NCBI RefSeq assembly: GCF_036697405.1
Contig: NZ_JBAHWA010000009.1
Span: forward strand, 82,887-146,886
DNA length: 64,000 bases
DNA from: Lysobacter sp036697405
GTDB taxonomy: Bacteria > Pseudomonadota > Gammaproteobacteria > Xanthomonadales > Xanthomonadaceae
Direction of reading: 5' to 3'
Shown here piece by piece: positions 1 to 11,960 of this stretch (positions within the stretch are counted from its first letter, which is position 1; every line of letters begins with the position of its first letter). A program made the translations under genes and the position numbers. A model generated the notes under the pieces. The model ran no database searches, was not told the DNA's origin, and saw only the letters and a list, made by a program, of their open reading frames with translations.

Positions 1-933
1 TTCTTCCTCGCCTACGACATGAGCTCGACCACGCGCGGCGAGCAGCAATTCAACCGCGCCATCTACGGCTCGGTGCTGGTGTTCACTCTGCTGTCGCTGC
101 TGGTCGGCTGGTGGGCGGCCTCGCGCGTGATGAGCCCGGTGTCGGAACTGGCGCGGCGCTTGCGCCTGTCCGGCCGCGCCTCGCAGCCCGAAGGCCTGGC
201 CACGCACTTCCCCGACGACGAGGTCGGCGAGCTCGCCAAGGCCTTGGACGACTACGCCGAGCGACTCACCGACGTGGTCCAGCGCGACCGCGAGTTCAAC
301 GCCGACGTCAGCCACGAGCTGCGCACGCCGTTGGCGGTGATCAAGGGCGCGGTCGAGCTGCTGCTCACGCGTTCGGACCTGGACGAGAAGACCCGCATCC
401 GCCTGGCCCGCATCCAGCGCGCCGAACAACAGTGCACCGACCTGATCAGCGCGCTGCTGCTACTGTCGCGCAACGAACGCGGCCACGGCGCCACCGACAT
501 CGCGCGCCTGTCCGAACAACTGCTGGACGCGCACCGCGCCCAGCTCGCCGGCAAGCCGCTGGACCTGCGCGTGGAAGGCGAGCGCGGCCTGGTCGTGGAC
601 GCGCCGGAAGCGGCGGTCGCGGTGGCCCTGGGCAATTTGATCGGCAACGCGGTCAAGTACACCACCCAGGGCGAGGTGATCGTGCGCCTGCATCCGCGCT
701 GGGTGGAAGTGATCGATTCCGGCCCCGGCCTCAGCGCCGAGGACGCGGCCAAGCTGTTCGAGCGCGGTTACCGCGGCACCCACGCCGGCCATTCGCAGGG
801 CGGCGGCATCGGCCTGTCGATCGTGCGCCGGCTGTGCGAACTCTACGGCTGGGACGTGCGGGTCAAGCCGGGCGAGGAGAAGGGCGTGGTGGCGACGCTG
901 AGCTTCGGCGGTTCCACCGCGTTGCTCGGCTGA
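1..933 (+). CDS. Sensor histidine kinase, 5' end outside window
   Basis: This is the C-terminal part of a two-component sensor kinase. The frame is open from base 1, and the first in-window ATG at 19 is probably internal. About 311 residues are visible. They hold a transmembrane helix (VLVFTLLSLLVGWWAASRV), a HAMP linker, a HisKA dimerisation domain with the phospho-acceptor His in VSHELRTP, and a HATPase_c domain with N box (NLIGNAVKY), G1 (DSGPGL) and G2 (GGGIGLSIV). It autophosphorylates at the inner membrane and passes phosphate to a response regulator, which must lie upstream because the next gene is convergent. The sensed signal and the sensor domain are not in the window. Confidence 0.93.
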   Translation, partial: FFLAYDMSSTTRGEQQFNRAIYGSVLVFTLLSLLVGWWAASRVMSPVSELARRLRLSGRASQPEGLATHFPDDEVGELAKALDDYAERLTDVVQRDREFNADVSHELRTPLAVIKGAVELLLTRSDLDEKTRIRLARIQRAEQQCTDLISALLLLSRNERGHGATDIARLSEQLLDAHRAQLAGKPLDLRVEGERGLVVDAPEAAVAVALGNLIGNAVKYTTQGEVIVRLHPRWVEVIDSGPGLSAEDAAKLFERGYRGTHAGHSQGGGIGLSIVRRLCELYGWDVRVKPGEEKGVVATLSFGGSTALLG

Positions 934-954
934 AACGCCGCGCGCCGTCCTCGC

Positions 955-1641
955 TCAGAACGGCAGCAGCCCTTCGGTGAGCACGCTCAGCGGCACGCCG
1001 CCGGCGGCTTGAGTATCCAGTGCGCCGAAACCGCCGCGATGCAGGATGACGTCGCGTAGGTAGTCGAGGAAGTAAGCCTCGCGCGCTTCGTACAACAGCA
1101 CGAAGTCGAAGCCGTCCTGCGGCAGGGCCACCGCGTAGGACGCGCCGCCGCTGACGTTGTCCTTGTGGTAATCGTCCGGCGACAGCGCCAGGTGGAACAA
1201 GCCGTCGTCCTCGCGTTCGGCCTCGTCCGATGCTTCCAGCAGCGCCTCGGCCGGGTAGATCAGCAGAGGGTCGAGCATGTCGGGGAAAGCGGGGTGCGTG
1301 CCGGTGAGCGCGATTCCGCCCATCGCTTGCCAGAAGCATTCCAGCGTGACCGGCAACGCGCCGATCCGCGCCTTCAACATGGCCGGCGCTACGGCATCGG
1401 CGTCGAGCAAGGGGGCCGAGACGCCGCCGTCGTCGTCCGGGTCGCAATACACCGAATAGGCATAGCCGTGCGCCGTCAGCCGCTGGACTAGCAGCCTGCA
1501 GTTGTGCGCCACCCGCGCCATCGCCAGTTCGGCGACCGCGCGCATCTGCATGCGCGCGTCGCCCTCGCGCGGGTCCAGCCGCGTCAGCTCCGCCGTCACC
1601 TGACGGTGCTCCCCGTTGCGGTAGCGCTCGCGGTAATCCAT
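955..1641 (-). CDS. Conserved hypothetical cytosolic protein
   Basis: A 228-aa protein that I do not recognise. It has no signal peptide or membrane segment and is acidic overall. Aromatic-rich stretches near the C-terminus (FDFVLLYEAREAYFLDYLRD) suggest a compact globular fold. It starts 25 bases after the ilvE stop on the same strand, so it is probably co-transcribed with ilvE, although nothing in it suggests a metabolic role. It converges with the sensor kinase across a 21-bp gap. The start is the ATG at 1641, with no strong ribosome site seen. Confidence 0.75.
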   Translation of the reverse strand: MDYRERYRNGEHRQVTAELTRLDPREGDARMQMRAVAELAMARVAHNCRLLVQRLTAHGYAYSVYCDPDDDGGVSAPLLDADAVAPAMLKARIGALPVTLECFWQAMGGIALTGTHPAFPDMLDPLLIYPAEALLEASDEAEREDDGLFHLALSPDDYHKDNVSGGASYAVALPQDGFDFVLLYEAREAYFLDYLRDVILHRGGFGALDTQAAGGVPLSVLTEGLLPF

Positions 1642-1666
1642 CGCCGCCGTGGTCTGGGGATGAGGC

Positions 1667-2581
1667 TCAGTCGACGCGTTCGAGCCAGCCGTACTTGTCC
1701 GGCGTCTTGCCGCTGAACAGGCCGAAGAACAGTTCCTGCATGCGCTGGGTCACCGGACCGGGCTTGCCGCTGCCGACCTGGCGGCCGTCGACCGAACGGA
1801 TCGGAGTGATCTCGGCGGCGGTGCCGCACATGAACAGCTCGTCGCACAGGTACAGGTATTCGCGCGGCAGATCGCGCTCGACCACGGTGTAACCGGCGTC
1901 GCGGGCCAGGGTGATGATGGTGTTGCGGGTGATGCCGTTGAGCAGCGCGGCGCTCACCGGGGTGGTGTGCAGGGCGCCGTCGAAGACCAGGAACAGGTTC
2001 TCGCCCGCGCCTTCTGACAACAGGCCGGTCGAGGCCAGGGCGATGCCCTCGCCGAAGCCCAGGCGGCGCGCTTCGCGCGCGACCAGCTGGCCGGACAGAT
2101 AGTTGCCGCCGGCCTTGGCGCCGGCCGGGATGGTGTTCGGGGCGAAACGTTGCCAGCTCGACACGCAGGCGTCGATGCCCTGTTCGAGCACGCTGGCGCC
2201 CAGGTACTGACCCATCTTCCAGGTCGCCACCGCCATGTCGGTCGGGGTGTCGGCGGACAGGCCGAAACCGCCGAGGCCGCGATAGGCGACCGGACGCAGG
2301 TAGTCGGTGGTGTAGTCGTTGGCCTTGAGCACGTCGCGGCAGGCCTGGTTGACCTGGTCCAGCGTGTACGGCATCGGCATGTCGTAGATCTTGGCCGAGG
2401 CGAACAGGCGCGTGTTGTGCTCGCTCAGGCGGAAGATCATCGGGCCGTTGGGCGTGTCGTAACTGCGGATGCCTTCGAACACCGACGAGCCGTAGTGCAG
2501 CGCATGCGACATCACGTGGGTGGTGGCTTCGGCCCAGCGCTTGATCGCGCCGTTGTGCCAGATCCATTCGGGGTATTGCAT
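1667..2581 (-). CDS. ilvE: Branched-chain amino acid aminotransferase
   Basis: A PLP-dependent fold-type IV transaminase that converts the 2-keto acids of valine, leucine and isoleucine to the amino acids using glutamate. It is 304 aa, the usual bacterial length. The N-terminus MQYPEWIWHNGAIKRW is typical, and the PLP-binding lysine is about K156 in AGAKAGGNYLSG. LLSEGAGENLF and the C-terminal GTAAEITPIRSVDGR motif are also present. The ATG at 2581 was chosen because the family begins there; an in-frame ATG 66 bases upstream would add a low-complexity tail. The next gene on the same strand follows after 25 bases. Confidence 0.97.
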   Translation of the reverse strand: MQYPEWIWHNGAIKRWAEATTHVMSHALHYGSSVFEGIRSYDTPNGPMIFRLSEHNTRLFASAKIYDMPMPYTLDQVNQACRDVLKANDYTTDYLRPVAYRGLGGFGLSADTPTDMAVATWKMGQYLGASVLEQGIDACVSSWQRFAPNTIPAGAKAGGNYLSGQLVAREARRLGFGEGIALASTGLLSEGAGENLFLVFDGALHTTPVSAALLNGITRNTIITLARDAGYTVVERDLPREYLYLCDELFMCGTAAEITPIRSVDGRQVGSGKPGPVTQRMQELFFGLFSGKTPDKYGWLERVD

Positions 2582-2676
2582 CGCCGGCTTCCGTGGGGGG
2601 GAGAAACCGCTATTGTGCCCTGTCGGCGCGGTCGGGCCCATCCGCACGCACCGGTACGCTCAGGGCGTGCCCGCGC

Positions 2677-3318
2677 TCAGCCCTTGATCCACCAGCAGCC
2701 GAAGTGCCGGATCAGCCCGAATACGGTGTGCGAGGGCGTGCTGCCGTTGGCCAGGGTCTGCTCGACCCGCAGCGCCACCGGCAGGCGGCGGGCCTGGGGC
2801 ACGTACTCGGGTTCGGGCGCCGGCACGAGTTCGGAGCCGGGCTCGACGTCGGCGGCGGGGTCGACATCGACCAGGCCCAGGTTCTGCATCGGCGGCGGGG
2901 CGAGCGGGGGCGCCGCCGCGGTCGGCATGATCGGCACGATGTCGACCAAAGGCCGCCGGGCGATGGTTTCCAGGCGTTCCAGCACCGAATAGCCGGTGCT
3001 GCCGGACATGCCGGTCCAATGGTAGACCCCTGCCAGGCGGTTGCCGTCGTGGGCGTCGATCGCGCTGGTCATCTGGAACACCAGGTCCTGCACGCTGCGC
3101 GCGCAGCCGCCGCGATAGCCGCCCTTGGCCGCGGCCGCGCCGGCCGGCGCGCGCGGCAGGCTGTCGGCGCTGCCGATGTCCTCGCAGCGGCGGTCGGTGT
3201 ACACCGCCGCGCCGTCGGCTCCGACGCAACGCCGGATCTGCGCCTGGCTTTCGCGCGGCCACAGCAGGGCCGCGAGCGACAGCAGGACTAGGGCGCAGAC
3301 ACGGACGTACCAGGGCAT
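2677..3318 (-). CDS. Secreted DUF4124-like hypothetical protein
   Basis: A 213-aa exported protein. Residues 1-26 form a signal peptide (hydrophobic core VCALVLLSLAALLW, likely cleavage after SQA). The mature N-terminus, QIRRCVGADGAAVYTDRRC, resembles the start of DUF4124 proteins, small periplasmic domains of unknown function. The middle is alanine/proline rich (about 125-165) and the C-terminus has a conserved-looking aromatic end, HFGCWWIKG. Four cysteines may form disulfides in the periplasm. It has its own intergenic space on both sides, so it is likely monocistronic. No function can be assigned. Confidence 0.8.
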   Translation of the reverse strand: MPWYVRVCALVLLSLAALLWPRESQAQIRRCVGADGAAVYTDRRCEDIGSADSLPRAPAGAAAAKGGYRGGCARSVQDLVFQMTSAIDAHDGNRLAGVYHWTGMSGSTGYSVLERLETIARRPLVDIVPIMPTAAAPPLAPPPMQNLGLVDVDPAADVEPGSELVPAPEPEYVPQARRLPVALRVEQTLANGSTPSHTVFGLIRHFGCWWIKG

Positions 3319-3442
3319 CGCCGCAGCGTAGCGCCGGCGCGCAGGCGACGACAGTGCGGCGGTCGCAGTCCGTTCACGCTGCAGGCGGCTGCGGGTCGAA
3401 CGCCGGCCGGCTGCATGCGACCTCGCCGCGTCCGGCCGGGGC

Positions 3443-4297
3443 TCAGCTCAAGCGCGACAGCACGCTCAGGGTCGGCTTGGACAGATTGAGCGTGTAGAAG
3501 TGCAGGCCCGGCGCGCCGCCGTCGATGAGGCGCTGGCACAGCTGCGCGACCACGTCGGCGCCGAACTCGCGCAGGCTGTCGACATCATCGCCGTAGGCGA
3601 GCATGCGCTGCTGGATCCAGCGCGGAATTTCCGCGCCGCACAGATCGGAGAAGCGGCGCAGCTGGCTGAAGTTGGCGATCGGCATGATGCCCGGCACGAT
3701 CGGCACCTCGATGCCGGCCGCGCGCACGTCGTCGACGAAGCGGAAGTAGGCGTCGGCGTTGTAGAAGTATTGGGTGATCGCGCCGTTGGCGCCGGCGCGG
3801 ACCTTGCGCTTGAAGTTCTCCAGATCGCTGTGCGCGTCGCGCGCCTGCGGATGCATCTCCGGATAGGCGGCGACTTCGATATGGAAGTGGTCGCCGGTCT
3901 CGGCGCGGATGAACTCGACCAGCTCGTTGGCGTAGCGCAGGTCGCCGGCGCTGGCCATGCCCGAGGGCAGGTCGCCGCGCAGCGTGACCAGGCGGCGGCA
4001 GCCGATCTGGCGGTACTGGCTGAGCAACTGGCGGATCTCGTCGCGGGTGCCGCCCACGCAGGACAAATGCGGCGCCGCGTCCAGCCCATGGCCCTCGCGC
4101 AGGCGGCGCACGGTGTCCGGGGTGTAGCTCAGGGTCGAGCCGCCGGCGCCGAAGGTGCAGGACACGTAGTGCGGCTTGCGCGCCTTGAGCTTGGTCGCGG
4201 TCTTGTCCAGCTGCGCGCGCTGCTCGTCGGTCTTGGGCGGATAGAACTCGAAACTGATCGGCAGCATGGGCGGGGCGGGCGAGGGAGTGGCGTCCAT
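3443..4297 (-). CDS. metF: Methylenetetrahydrofolate reductase
   Basis: A FAD enzyme that reduces 5,10-methylene-THF to 5-methyl-THF, the methyl donor for homocysteine remethylation. It is 284 aa, normal for the bacterial catalytic domain. Visible signatures are ISFEFYPPKT (substrate-binding Glu), VSCTFGAGGS, HLSCVGGTRDEI, VTLRGDLPSG and the C-terminal LHFYTLNLS. It is a single gene, divergent from the GNAT gene. A perfect palindrome lies 9 bases upstream of the start and covers the ribosome site, suggesting repression (see separate entry). It shares the SAM cycle with ahcY and metK nearby. Confidence 0.97.
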   Translation of the reverse strand: MDATPSPAPPMLPISFEFYPPKTDEQRAQLDKTATKLKARKPHYVSCTFGAGGSTLSYTPDTVRRLREGHGLDAAPHLSCVGGTRDEIRQLLSQYRQIGCRRLVTLRGDLPSGMASAGDLRYANELVEFIRAETGDHFHIEVAAYPEMHPQARDAHSDLENFKRKVRAGANGAITQYFYNADAYFRFVDDVRAAGIEVPIVPGIMPIANFSQLRRFSDLCGAEIPRWIQQRMLAYGDDVDSLREFGADVVAQLCQRLIDGGAPGLHFYTLNLSKPTLSVLSRLS

Positions 4298-4305
4298 GGT
4301 ATCTC

Positions 4306-4319
4306 TTCATCGCGATGAA
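4306..4319 (-). promoter_or_regulatory. Perfect 14-bp palindrome at metF start, putative operator
   Basis: The sequence TTCATCGCGATGAA is a perfect inverted repeat directly ahead of metF and overlaps its purine-rich ribosome site (GATGAAGAG). A dimeric repressor bound here could block metF transcription. ArsR-type SahR regulators are known to control methionine-cycle genes in many proteobacteria. Assigning this site to SahR is an inference, because I see no regulator gene in the window. Confidence 0.45.
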
Positions 4320-4409
4320 ATAAAACAATGTATGCCCGGGGCCTTGATCGCCGCCCCGGCCGGCCCAAACCTCGCTCTAGACTCCATAGCGCGCATACGG
4401 TGAACACGC

Positions 4410-5087
4410 ATGTCCGAACAGGTGCTCGACAACCCGATCTGGGAATCCCTGGCCAGCCGGCACCGCGCCTTGGCGCTGCGTGCCGGTGCGGCCGCGCGCT
4501 ATCCGGCCCAGGTGGCGCCGTTCCTGGGCGTGCCCGAGGCGGGCGCCAGCGTCGAGGACGCGCTGCAAGCGCTGGTGCCGGCCGGCGACACGGCGCTGGT
4601 GCTGGGGCGCGCGCCGGCGGTGTCCGCGCGCTGGGAGCTGCAGCACCTGGCCGAGCTGGCGCAGATGATCTGCGACCGGCCGCTGGCACCGGTGGACGGC
4701 CCGGAGATCGTGGCGCTGGACGAAAACCGGCGCGAGGACGTGCTGGCGCTGACCGCGCTGGTGTACCCGCACTACTTCCGTCCGCGCACGCCCGAGCTGG
4801 GGCGTTACTTCGGCATTTACGAGGACGGCCGGCTCGCGGCGATGATAGGCGAGCGCATGGGCATGGACGCCTACACCGAGATCAGCGCGGTGTGCACGCA
4901 TCCGGACTTCAACGGCCGCGGCTACGCGCGCCGCCTGCTGGTGTTCCTGTCCAACGACAACCACGCGCGCGGGCTCACCCCGTTCCTGCACGTGAGCCAG
5001 GAGAATCCGCGCGCGGTCGGCCTGTACCAGCGCAACGGCTATCGGCTGCGGCGCGAGATTCCGTTCTGGTCGTTGCGGCGCGCGTAG
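4410..5087 (+). CDS. GNAT family N-acetyltransferase
   Basis: A 225-aa acetyl-CoA-dependent acyltransferase. The GNAT fold (FR47-like) occupies about residues 125-220. It has the typical AVCTHPDFNGRGYARRLLVF motif A (pyrophosphate-binding Q/RxxGxG/A variant NGRGYA) and a C-terminal NPRAVGLYQRNGYRL motif B. The N-terminal 110 residues are a family-specific extension. The substrate is unknown. It is divergent from metF with about 110 bp between the starts, and is followed by repeats rather than a partner gene. Confidence 0.9.
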   Translation: MSEQVLDNPIWESLASRHRALALRAGAAARYPAQVAPFLGVPEAGASVEDALQALVPAGDTALVLGRAPAVSARWELQHLAELAQMICDRPLAPVDGPEIVALDENRREDVLALTALVYPHYFRPRTPELGRYFGIYEDGRLAAMIGERMGMDAYTEISAVCTHPDFNGRGYARRLLVFLSNDNHARGLTPFLHVSQENPRAVGLYQRNGYRLRREIPFWSLRRA

Positions 5088-5117
5088 GGGTAGGTGCCGC
5101 GCGCGTTCGTGACATGG

Positions 5118-5155
5118 CGACGATGCGGTGCGCCTTCGGCTTACCGCATCCTACG
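5118..5155 (+). repeat. Intergenic palindrome of the GATGCGGT..ACCGCATC type
   Basis: A short inverted repeat, GATGCGGTGCGCC / GGCTTACCGCATC, centred on TTCG. The same element type (GGTGTGGTGAGCCGAAGGCGAACCGCACC) forms the tandem array near 58 kb. It is a dispersed intergenic palindrome. Confidence 0.6.
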
Positions 5156-5170
5156 AAGGCGCGGCTGTGA

Positions 5171-5245
5171 GGTAGGAGCGGCATGAGCCGCGACCGCGCC
5201 CCCGCGGCTGCTTGCGTGGTCGCGGCTTGCGCCGCTCCCACAGGG
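5171..5245 (+). repeat. REP-like inverted pair
   Basis: GTAGGAGCGGCATGAGCCGCGACC is followed about 22 bp later by its inverted copy GGTCGCGGCTTGCGCCGCTCC. Each half is itself a small hairpin around GCGGC..GCCGC. The same repeat family recurs near 53.3 kb and many times from 62.9 kb onward. Confidence 0.75.
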
Positions 5246-5290
5246 GGCAGCGCGTAGCCTGCGACGCTGTCCCATAGCGCTTGCAAAAGA

Positions 5291-5322
5291 AAACGGGCGC
5301 CGCAGCGCCCGTTTCCGTCTTG
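5291..5322 (-). terminator. Rho-independent terminator of ahcY
   Basis: A 10-bp stem AAACGGGCGC / GCGCCCGTTT with a 4-base loop. On the minus strand it is followed by a T-rich run (TTTTCTTTT). It lies 30 bases past the ahcY stop. Confidence 0.85.
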
Positions 5323-5351
5323 CATCGCAACGGCCTGGCGGCCGGCGCCGA

Positions 5352-6782
<1,431 letters not shown>

Positions 6783-6855
6783 GGATGAGCTCCGATTTTT
6801 GGGGTCTGCCGTCGCGGCCGGCATGGTGCCGGAATGCGCGGTGGACCGCGGACAT

Positions 6856-6927
6856 CGGGCGCCGTTACGTTTGGAATCCGCCAAGCCTGGCCGCGCTCTT
6901 GCGTCGCGGTCGCAGCGCCCCTCGGCG
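6856..6927 (-). ncRNA. SAH riboswitch upstream of ahcY
   Basis: Reading the minus strand, the leader contains GAGGGGCGCTGC, then CCAGGCTTGGC, then AACGGCGCC, in the order and spacing of the SAH riboswitch core. GGCGC in the first block can pair with GGCGCC in the last, as the known pseudoknotted aptamer does. It lies about 75 bases before the ahcY start. By family precedent, SAH binding turns on ahcY expression. No clear intrinsic terminator was found between aptamer and start, so control of translation initiation at the GGAG is more likely. Confidence 0.88.
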
Positions 6928-7083
6928 AACCGGCAGAATTGTACCGGTAGTCGCCGCCGGAAGCCGCTATTCTCGACCCGGGGAGGGCCCTGGGCCCGTC
7001 CCCGTTCATCGACGCTGCAGCCGCCGGCAGGGGATCCAGGCCGGGGCCGCCGTCTCCGCCATCACCATGCAAGCGGATCGCCC

Positions 7084-9618
<2,535 letters not shown>

Positions 9619-9638
9619 GCTTTGATCATGAAAGGGAG

Positions 9639-9667
9639 AGGGGCGCTACGGCGCCCCTTTCTTTTTT
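9639..9667 (+). terminator. Rho-independent terminator of the S9 peptidase gene
   Basis: An 8-bp stem AGGGGCGC / GCGCCCCT with a TACG tetraloop, followed by TTCTTTTTT, 20 bases after the stop. Confidence 0.92.
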
Positions 9668-9708
9668 GACGCGCGGCGGAGCAGCCCGATGACGGCCAGG
9701 TCCCTCCC

Positions 9709-9820
9709 AACCCGTCATTCTCGCGAAGGCGGGAATCCAGAGCGAGGCTAATGCCGCATGGGCTGGTTACGAATGCCGCCGAACATGGATTCCCGCCTTC
9801 GCGGGAATGACGAGCACGGT
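9709..9820. repeat. Inverted intergenic repeat (GTCATTCCCGCGAAGGCGGG type)
   Basis: CGTCATTCTCGCGAAGGCGG continues to GAATCCA, and the inverted copy TGGATTCCCGCCTTCGCGGG runs on to AATGACG about 45 bp later. The pair could fold into one large stem-loop. This is a widespread non-coding element of proteobacterial genomes, possibly MITE-derived. The rest of the 9619-9930 gap holds only this element and the terminator. Confidence 0.75.
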
Positions 9821-9930
9821 TCGCGGGAGCGACCCAAAAGAACGGAAGCGGCGTGCAAAGAGCAGCGGCGACGTGCGAAGTGCGCCGCTCGCGAGATCCG
9901 ACGGAGCGCTGCGGCGCCCCGATTTTCGGC

Positions 9931-11484
9931 CTAGGTCGGCGGCGTGAGAGTGTGGATCGGTATCCGCCGCCGTGCCGGTTTGGCCAGCGCGTACTCCTGC
10001 GTCGACAACGACTCGCCCCAGAACGCTTCGACGCTGGGCCCGTTGCGGGTGCGGCCGCCGGCGAAGAAGAACTCGAACAGCTCGCGCAGCCATACGCGCC
10101 GGCCCATGCGCACGTACCAGCGCATGCCCTTGAGCACTTCGCGATCCGGATGCAGCAGGCTGCGGTAGAGCGCGCGCGGCCGCAGCTGCACGATCGCCTC
10201 GATCGCCTTCACCCACAGCAACACCCGCCACGGCGGCACCCGGCTGGTCGCGAGCACCTGGTGTTTGTAGTCCCATTTGCGCGCGTCGGTCTGGATCACG
10301 CGCCGGTCGGCGACGCTGTCGTAGTAGGGCGTCCAGCGGTGCGGCGTCACGTACAGCAACTGGATCTGGTCGGGGTCGTAGCGCAGCAGATGGCGCAACG
10401 AGTTCCAGTAGTCGCGATCGCGCTCCTCGTCGAAGCCGACCACGTAGGTCGCCATCGAAATGATGCCGTGCGCGCGCAGCAGGCGGATCGCCTCGCGGTC
10501 CTCGCTGGCGCTGGCGCCCTTGCGGATCCTGCTCAGGGTGGCCTCGGAATAGCTCTCGATGCCGAGCAGGAAGCGGATCACGCCGGCGCGTTTGTACAGG
10601 TGCAGTATGTCGGCGTCGCGCACGATGTCGCCGGCACGGGTCGAGCCGACCAGGGTCAGGTCGACGTTCTCGGCGATCAGCGCCTCCAGGAACGCCTTCC
10701 AGGCCTTGCGCGAGCCGGTCGGCAACTCGTCGGCGAAGTTGATCAGGCGCACGCCGTGTTCGCGATGCAGGCGCGCGAGTTCCTTGGCGAACTTCACCGG
10801 GTCGCGATGACGCCAGCGCGACCAGAAGCCGCGCTGCCCGCAATAGCTGCACAGGTAGGGGCAGCCGCGCGAGAACTGCACCACCACCGCCTTCATGCCG
10901 CCCCAGTAGGAATAGCGGTCGTGGTCGATCAGCTCCCAGCCGACCCGACACTGGTCCAGGTCCAGGATCATTTCGGCCTGACCGGTCTCGACGATGCGGC
11001 CGTCCGGGCGGCGGTAGGCCAGGCCGGGCACGCCGGCCAGGTCCTCGCCGCGCGCCAGCGCCTGCGCCAGCAGCGTGGCGGTGCGCTCGCCTTCGCCGCG
11101 CACCACCACGTCCAGCGCCGGCTCGTTTTCCAGCACGTCGCGCCAGTGGTAGGTCGGGTAGACGCCGCCGTAGACGATGCGCAGCTGCGGGCGTTCGCGC
11201 TTCAGGCGCGCGGCGATGCGGGCGATGGTCGGGTGCGCCGAGGTCGAGCCGGAATGGCCGACCATCAGCAGGTCGGGCGCACGGGCGAGCACGCGCCTTA
11301 CGATTTCGTCGATCGACAACGGACCGAATTCGGCGTCCAGCAGTTCGACCGCGAACCCCGCGTCGATCAGCGGCCCGCCGATGCCGAGCAGGCCCAGCGG
11401 CGGCAGCTGTTCGCGCGGGATGCGGCTGCCGATCGCGGTGTGCGGCGGATTCAGCAGCAGGATGCGGAAGTCGCAAGGGTTCAT
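9931..11484 (-). CDS. B12-binding radical SAM protein (BchE-like architecture)
   Basis: A 517-aa class-B-type radical SAM enzyme. The N-terminal cobalamin-binding Rossmann region is at about 1-150 (ILLLNPPHTAIG, LLMVGHSGSTSAHP). The radical SAM core is at about 190-400 with the [4Fe-4S] motif CPYLCSYC. The C-terminal region is about 120 residues. The order resembles BchE and related B12/SAM enzymes that act on unactivated carbons. No other tetrapyrrole gene is present, so the reaction is unknown. It lies 21 bases after a small membrane-protein gene on the same strand and has an AGGAG ribosome site, so the two form an operon. Confidence 0.85.
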   Translation of the reverse strand: MNPCDFRILLLNPPHTAIGSRIPREQLPPLGLLGIGGPLIDAGFAVELLDAEFGPLSIDEIVRRVLARAPDLLMVGHSGSTSAHPTIARIAARLKRERPQLRIVYGGVYPTYHWRDVLENEPALDVVVRGEGERTATLLAQALARGEDLAGVPGLAYRRPDGRIVETGQAEMILDLDQCRVGWELIDHDRYSYWGGMKAVVVQFSRGCPYLCSYCGQRGFWSRWRHRDPVKFAKELARLHREHGVRLINFADELPTGSRKAWKAFLEALIAENVDLTLVGSTRAGDIVRDADILHLYKRAGVIRFLLGIESYSEATLSRIRKGASASEDREAIRLLRAHGIISMATYVVGFDEERDRDYWNSLRHLLRYDPDQIQLLYVTPHRWTPYYDSVADRRVIQTDARKWDYKHQVLATSRVPPWRVLLWVKAIEAIVQLRPRALYRSLLHPDREVLKGMRWYVRMGRRVWLRELFEFFFAGGRTRNGPSVEAFWGESLSTQEYALAKPARRRIPIHTLTPPT

Positions 11485-11505
11485 GCCGGCCGCTCCTGGC
11501 GGGAA

Positions 11506-11736
11506 TCAGCGACGGCGGCGGGAGAGGGCGCGCAGCGCGGCCCGGGCCAGGCCGACCGCGCCGACCACCGCGCCGCTCGCGATCAGCGCGAACCCGATCG
11601 GTATCAGCGCGAACGGCTCGTGCAGCAGGCCGTTGCCGTCGATGCTGGCGCCGATCAGGCGGAACGCGATCAGGCACAGGCTGCCCAGGAACAGCAGCGA
11701 CACGGCGATTTGCGAGGCGAGGGACGGGCTGGACAC
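11506..11736 (-). CDS. Small two-helix membrane protein
   Basis: A 76-aa protein starting at a GTG with an AGGAG site 7 bases upstream. It has two hydrophobic helices (QIAVSLLFLGSLCLIAFRLI and LIPIGFALIASGAVVGAVGL) and an arginine-rich cytoplasmic tail (RALSRRRR). It sits 21 bases upstream of the radical SAM gene, which suggests co-expression. No family was recognised. The same frame runs on upstream toward metK, but that extension is non-coding in appearance. Confidence 0.65.
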   Translation of the reverse strand: MSSPSLASQIAVSLLFLGSLCLIAFRLIGASIDGNGLLHEPFALIPIGFALIASGAVVGAVGLARAALRALSRRRR

Positions 11737-11854
11737 GGCGATGCTCCTGAGCGGCGATGGCGTCAGGCTGGGCCGTGCGGGTGCGCGCAGGATGAGGCGT
11801 CTGTGAAGCGAAGGTGCGGCTGCCGGCCGGACGGCCCCAGCGCTCCGCCGCTCT

Positions 11855-11887
11855 TCCTTCCCTTTTGAAAAAGGGGGGAGGGGGATT
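11855..11887. repeat. CCCTTTTGAAAAAGGGG hairpin element
   Basis: TTCCCTTTTGAAAAAGGGG forms a short hairpin in the gap between metK and the small membrane-protein gene. A variant (CTCCCCCTTCGAAGAAATGG) lies at 15978, and related CTCCCTCCTTTGGAGAGGGT copies occur in the terminal array. It is a dispersed intergenic element. Confidence 0.5.
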
Positions 11888-11910
11888 GGCTTCCCACCCC
11901 CGCAAACGAA

Positions 11911-11940
11911 AACGGAGCGCCGAGGCGCTCCGTTCCGGGC
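11911..11940 (-). terminator. Rho-independent terminator of metK
   Basis: A stem AACGGAGCGC / GCGCTCCGTT with a 4-base loop, followed on the minus strand by TTCGTTTG. It sits 27 bases past the metK stop. Confidence 0.8.
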
Positions 11941-11960
11941 GATGCGCGGGCGCGCAGCGC

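Noticed and set aside
9931..11484. True BchE (anaerobic Mg-protoporphyrin cyclase)
   Set aside because: No bacteriochlorophyll gene is present in the window and the domain layout is shared by many B12 radical SAM enzymes; named only as BchE-like.
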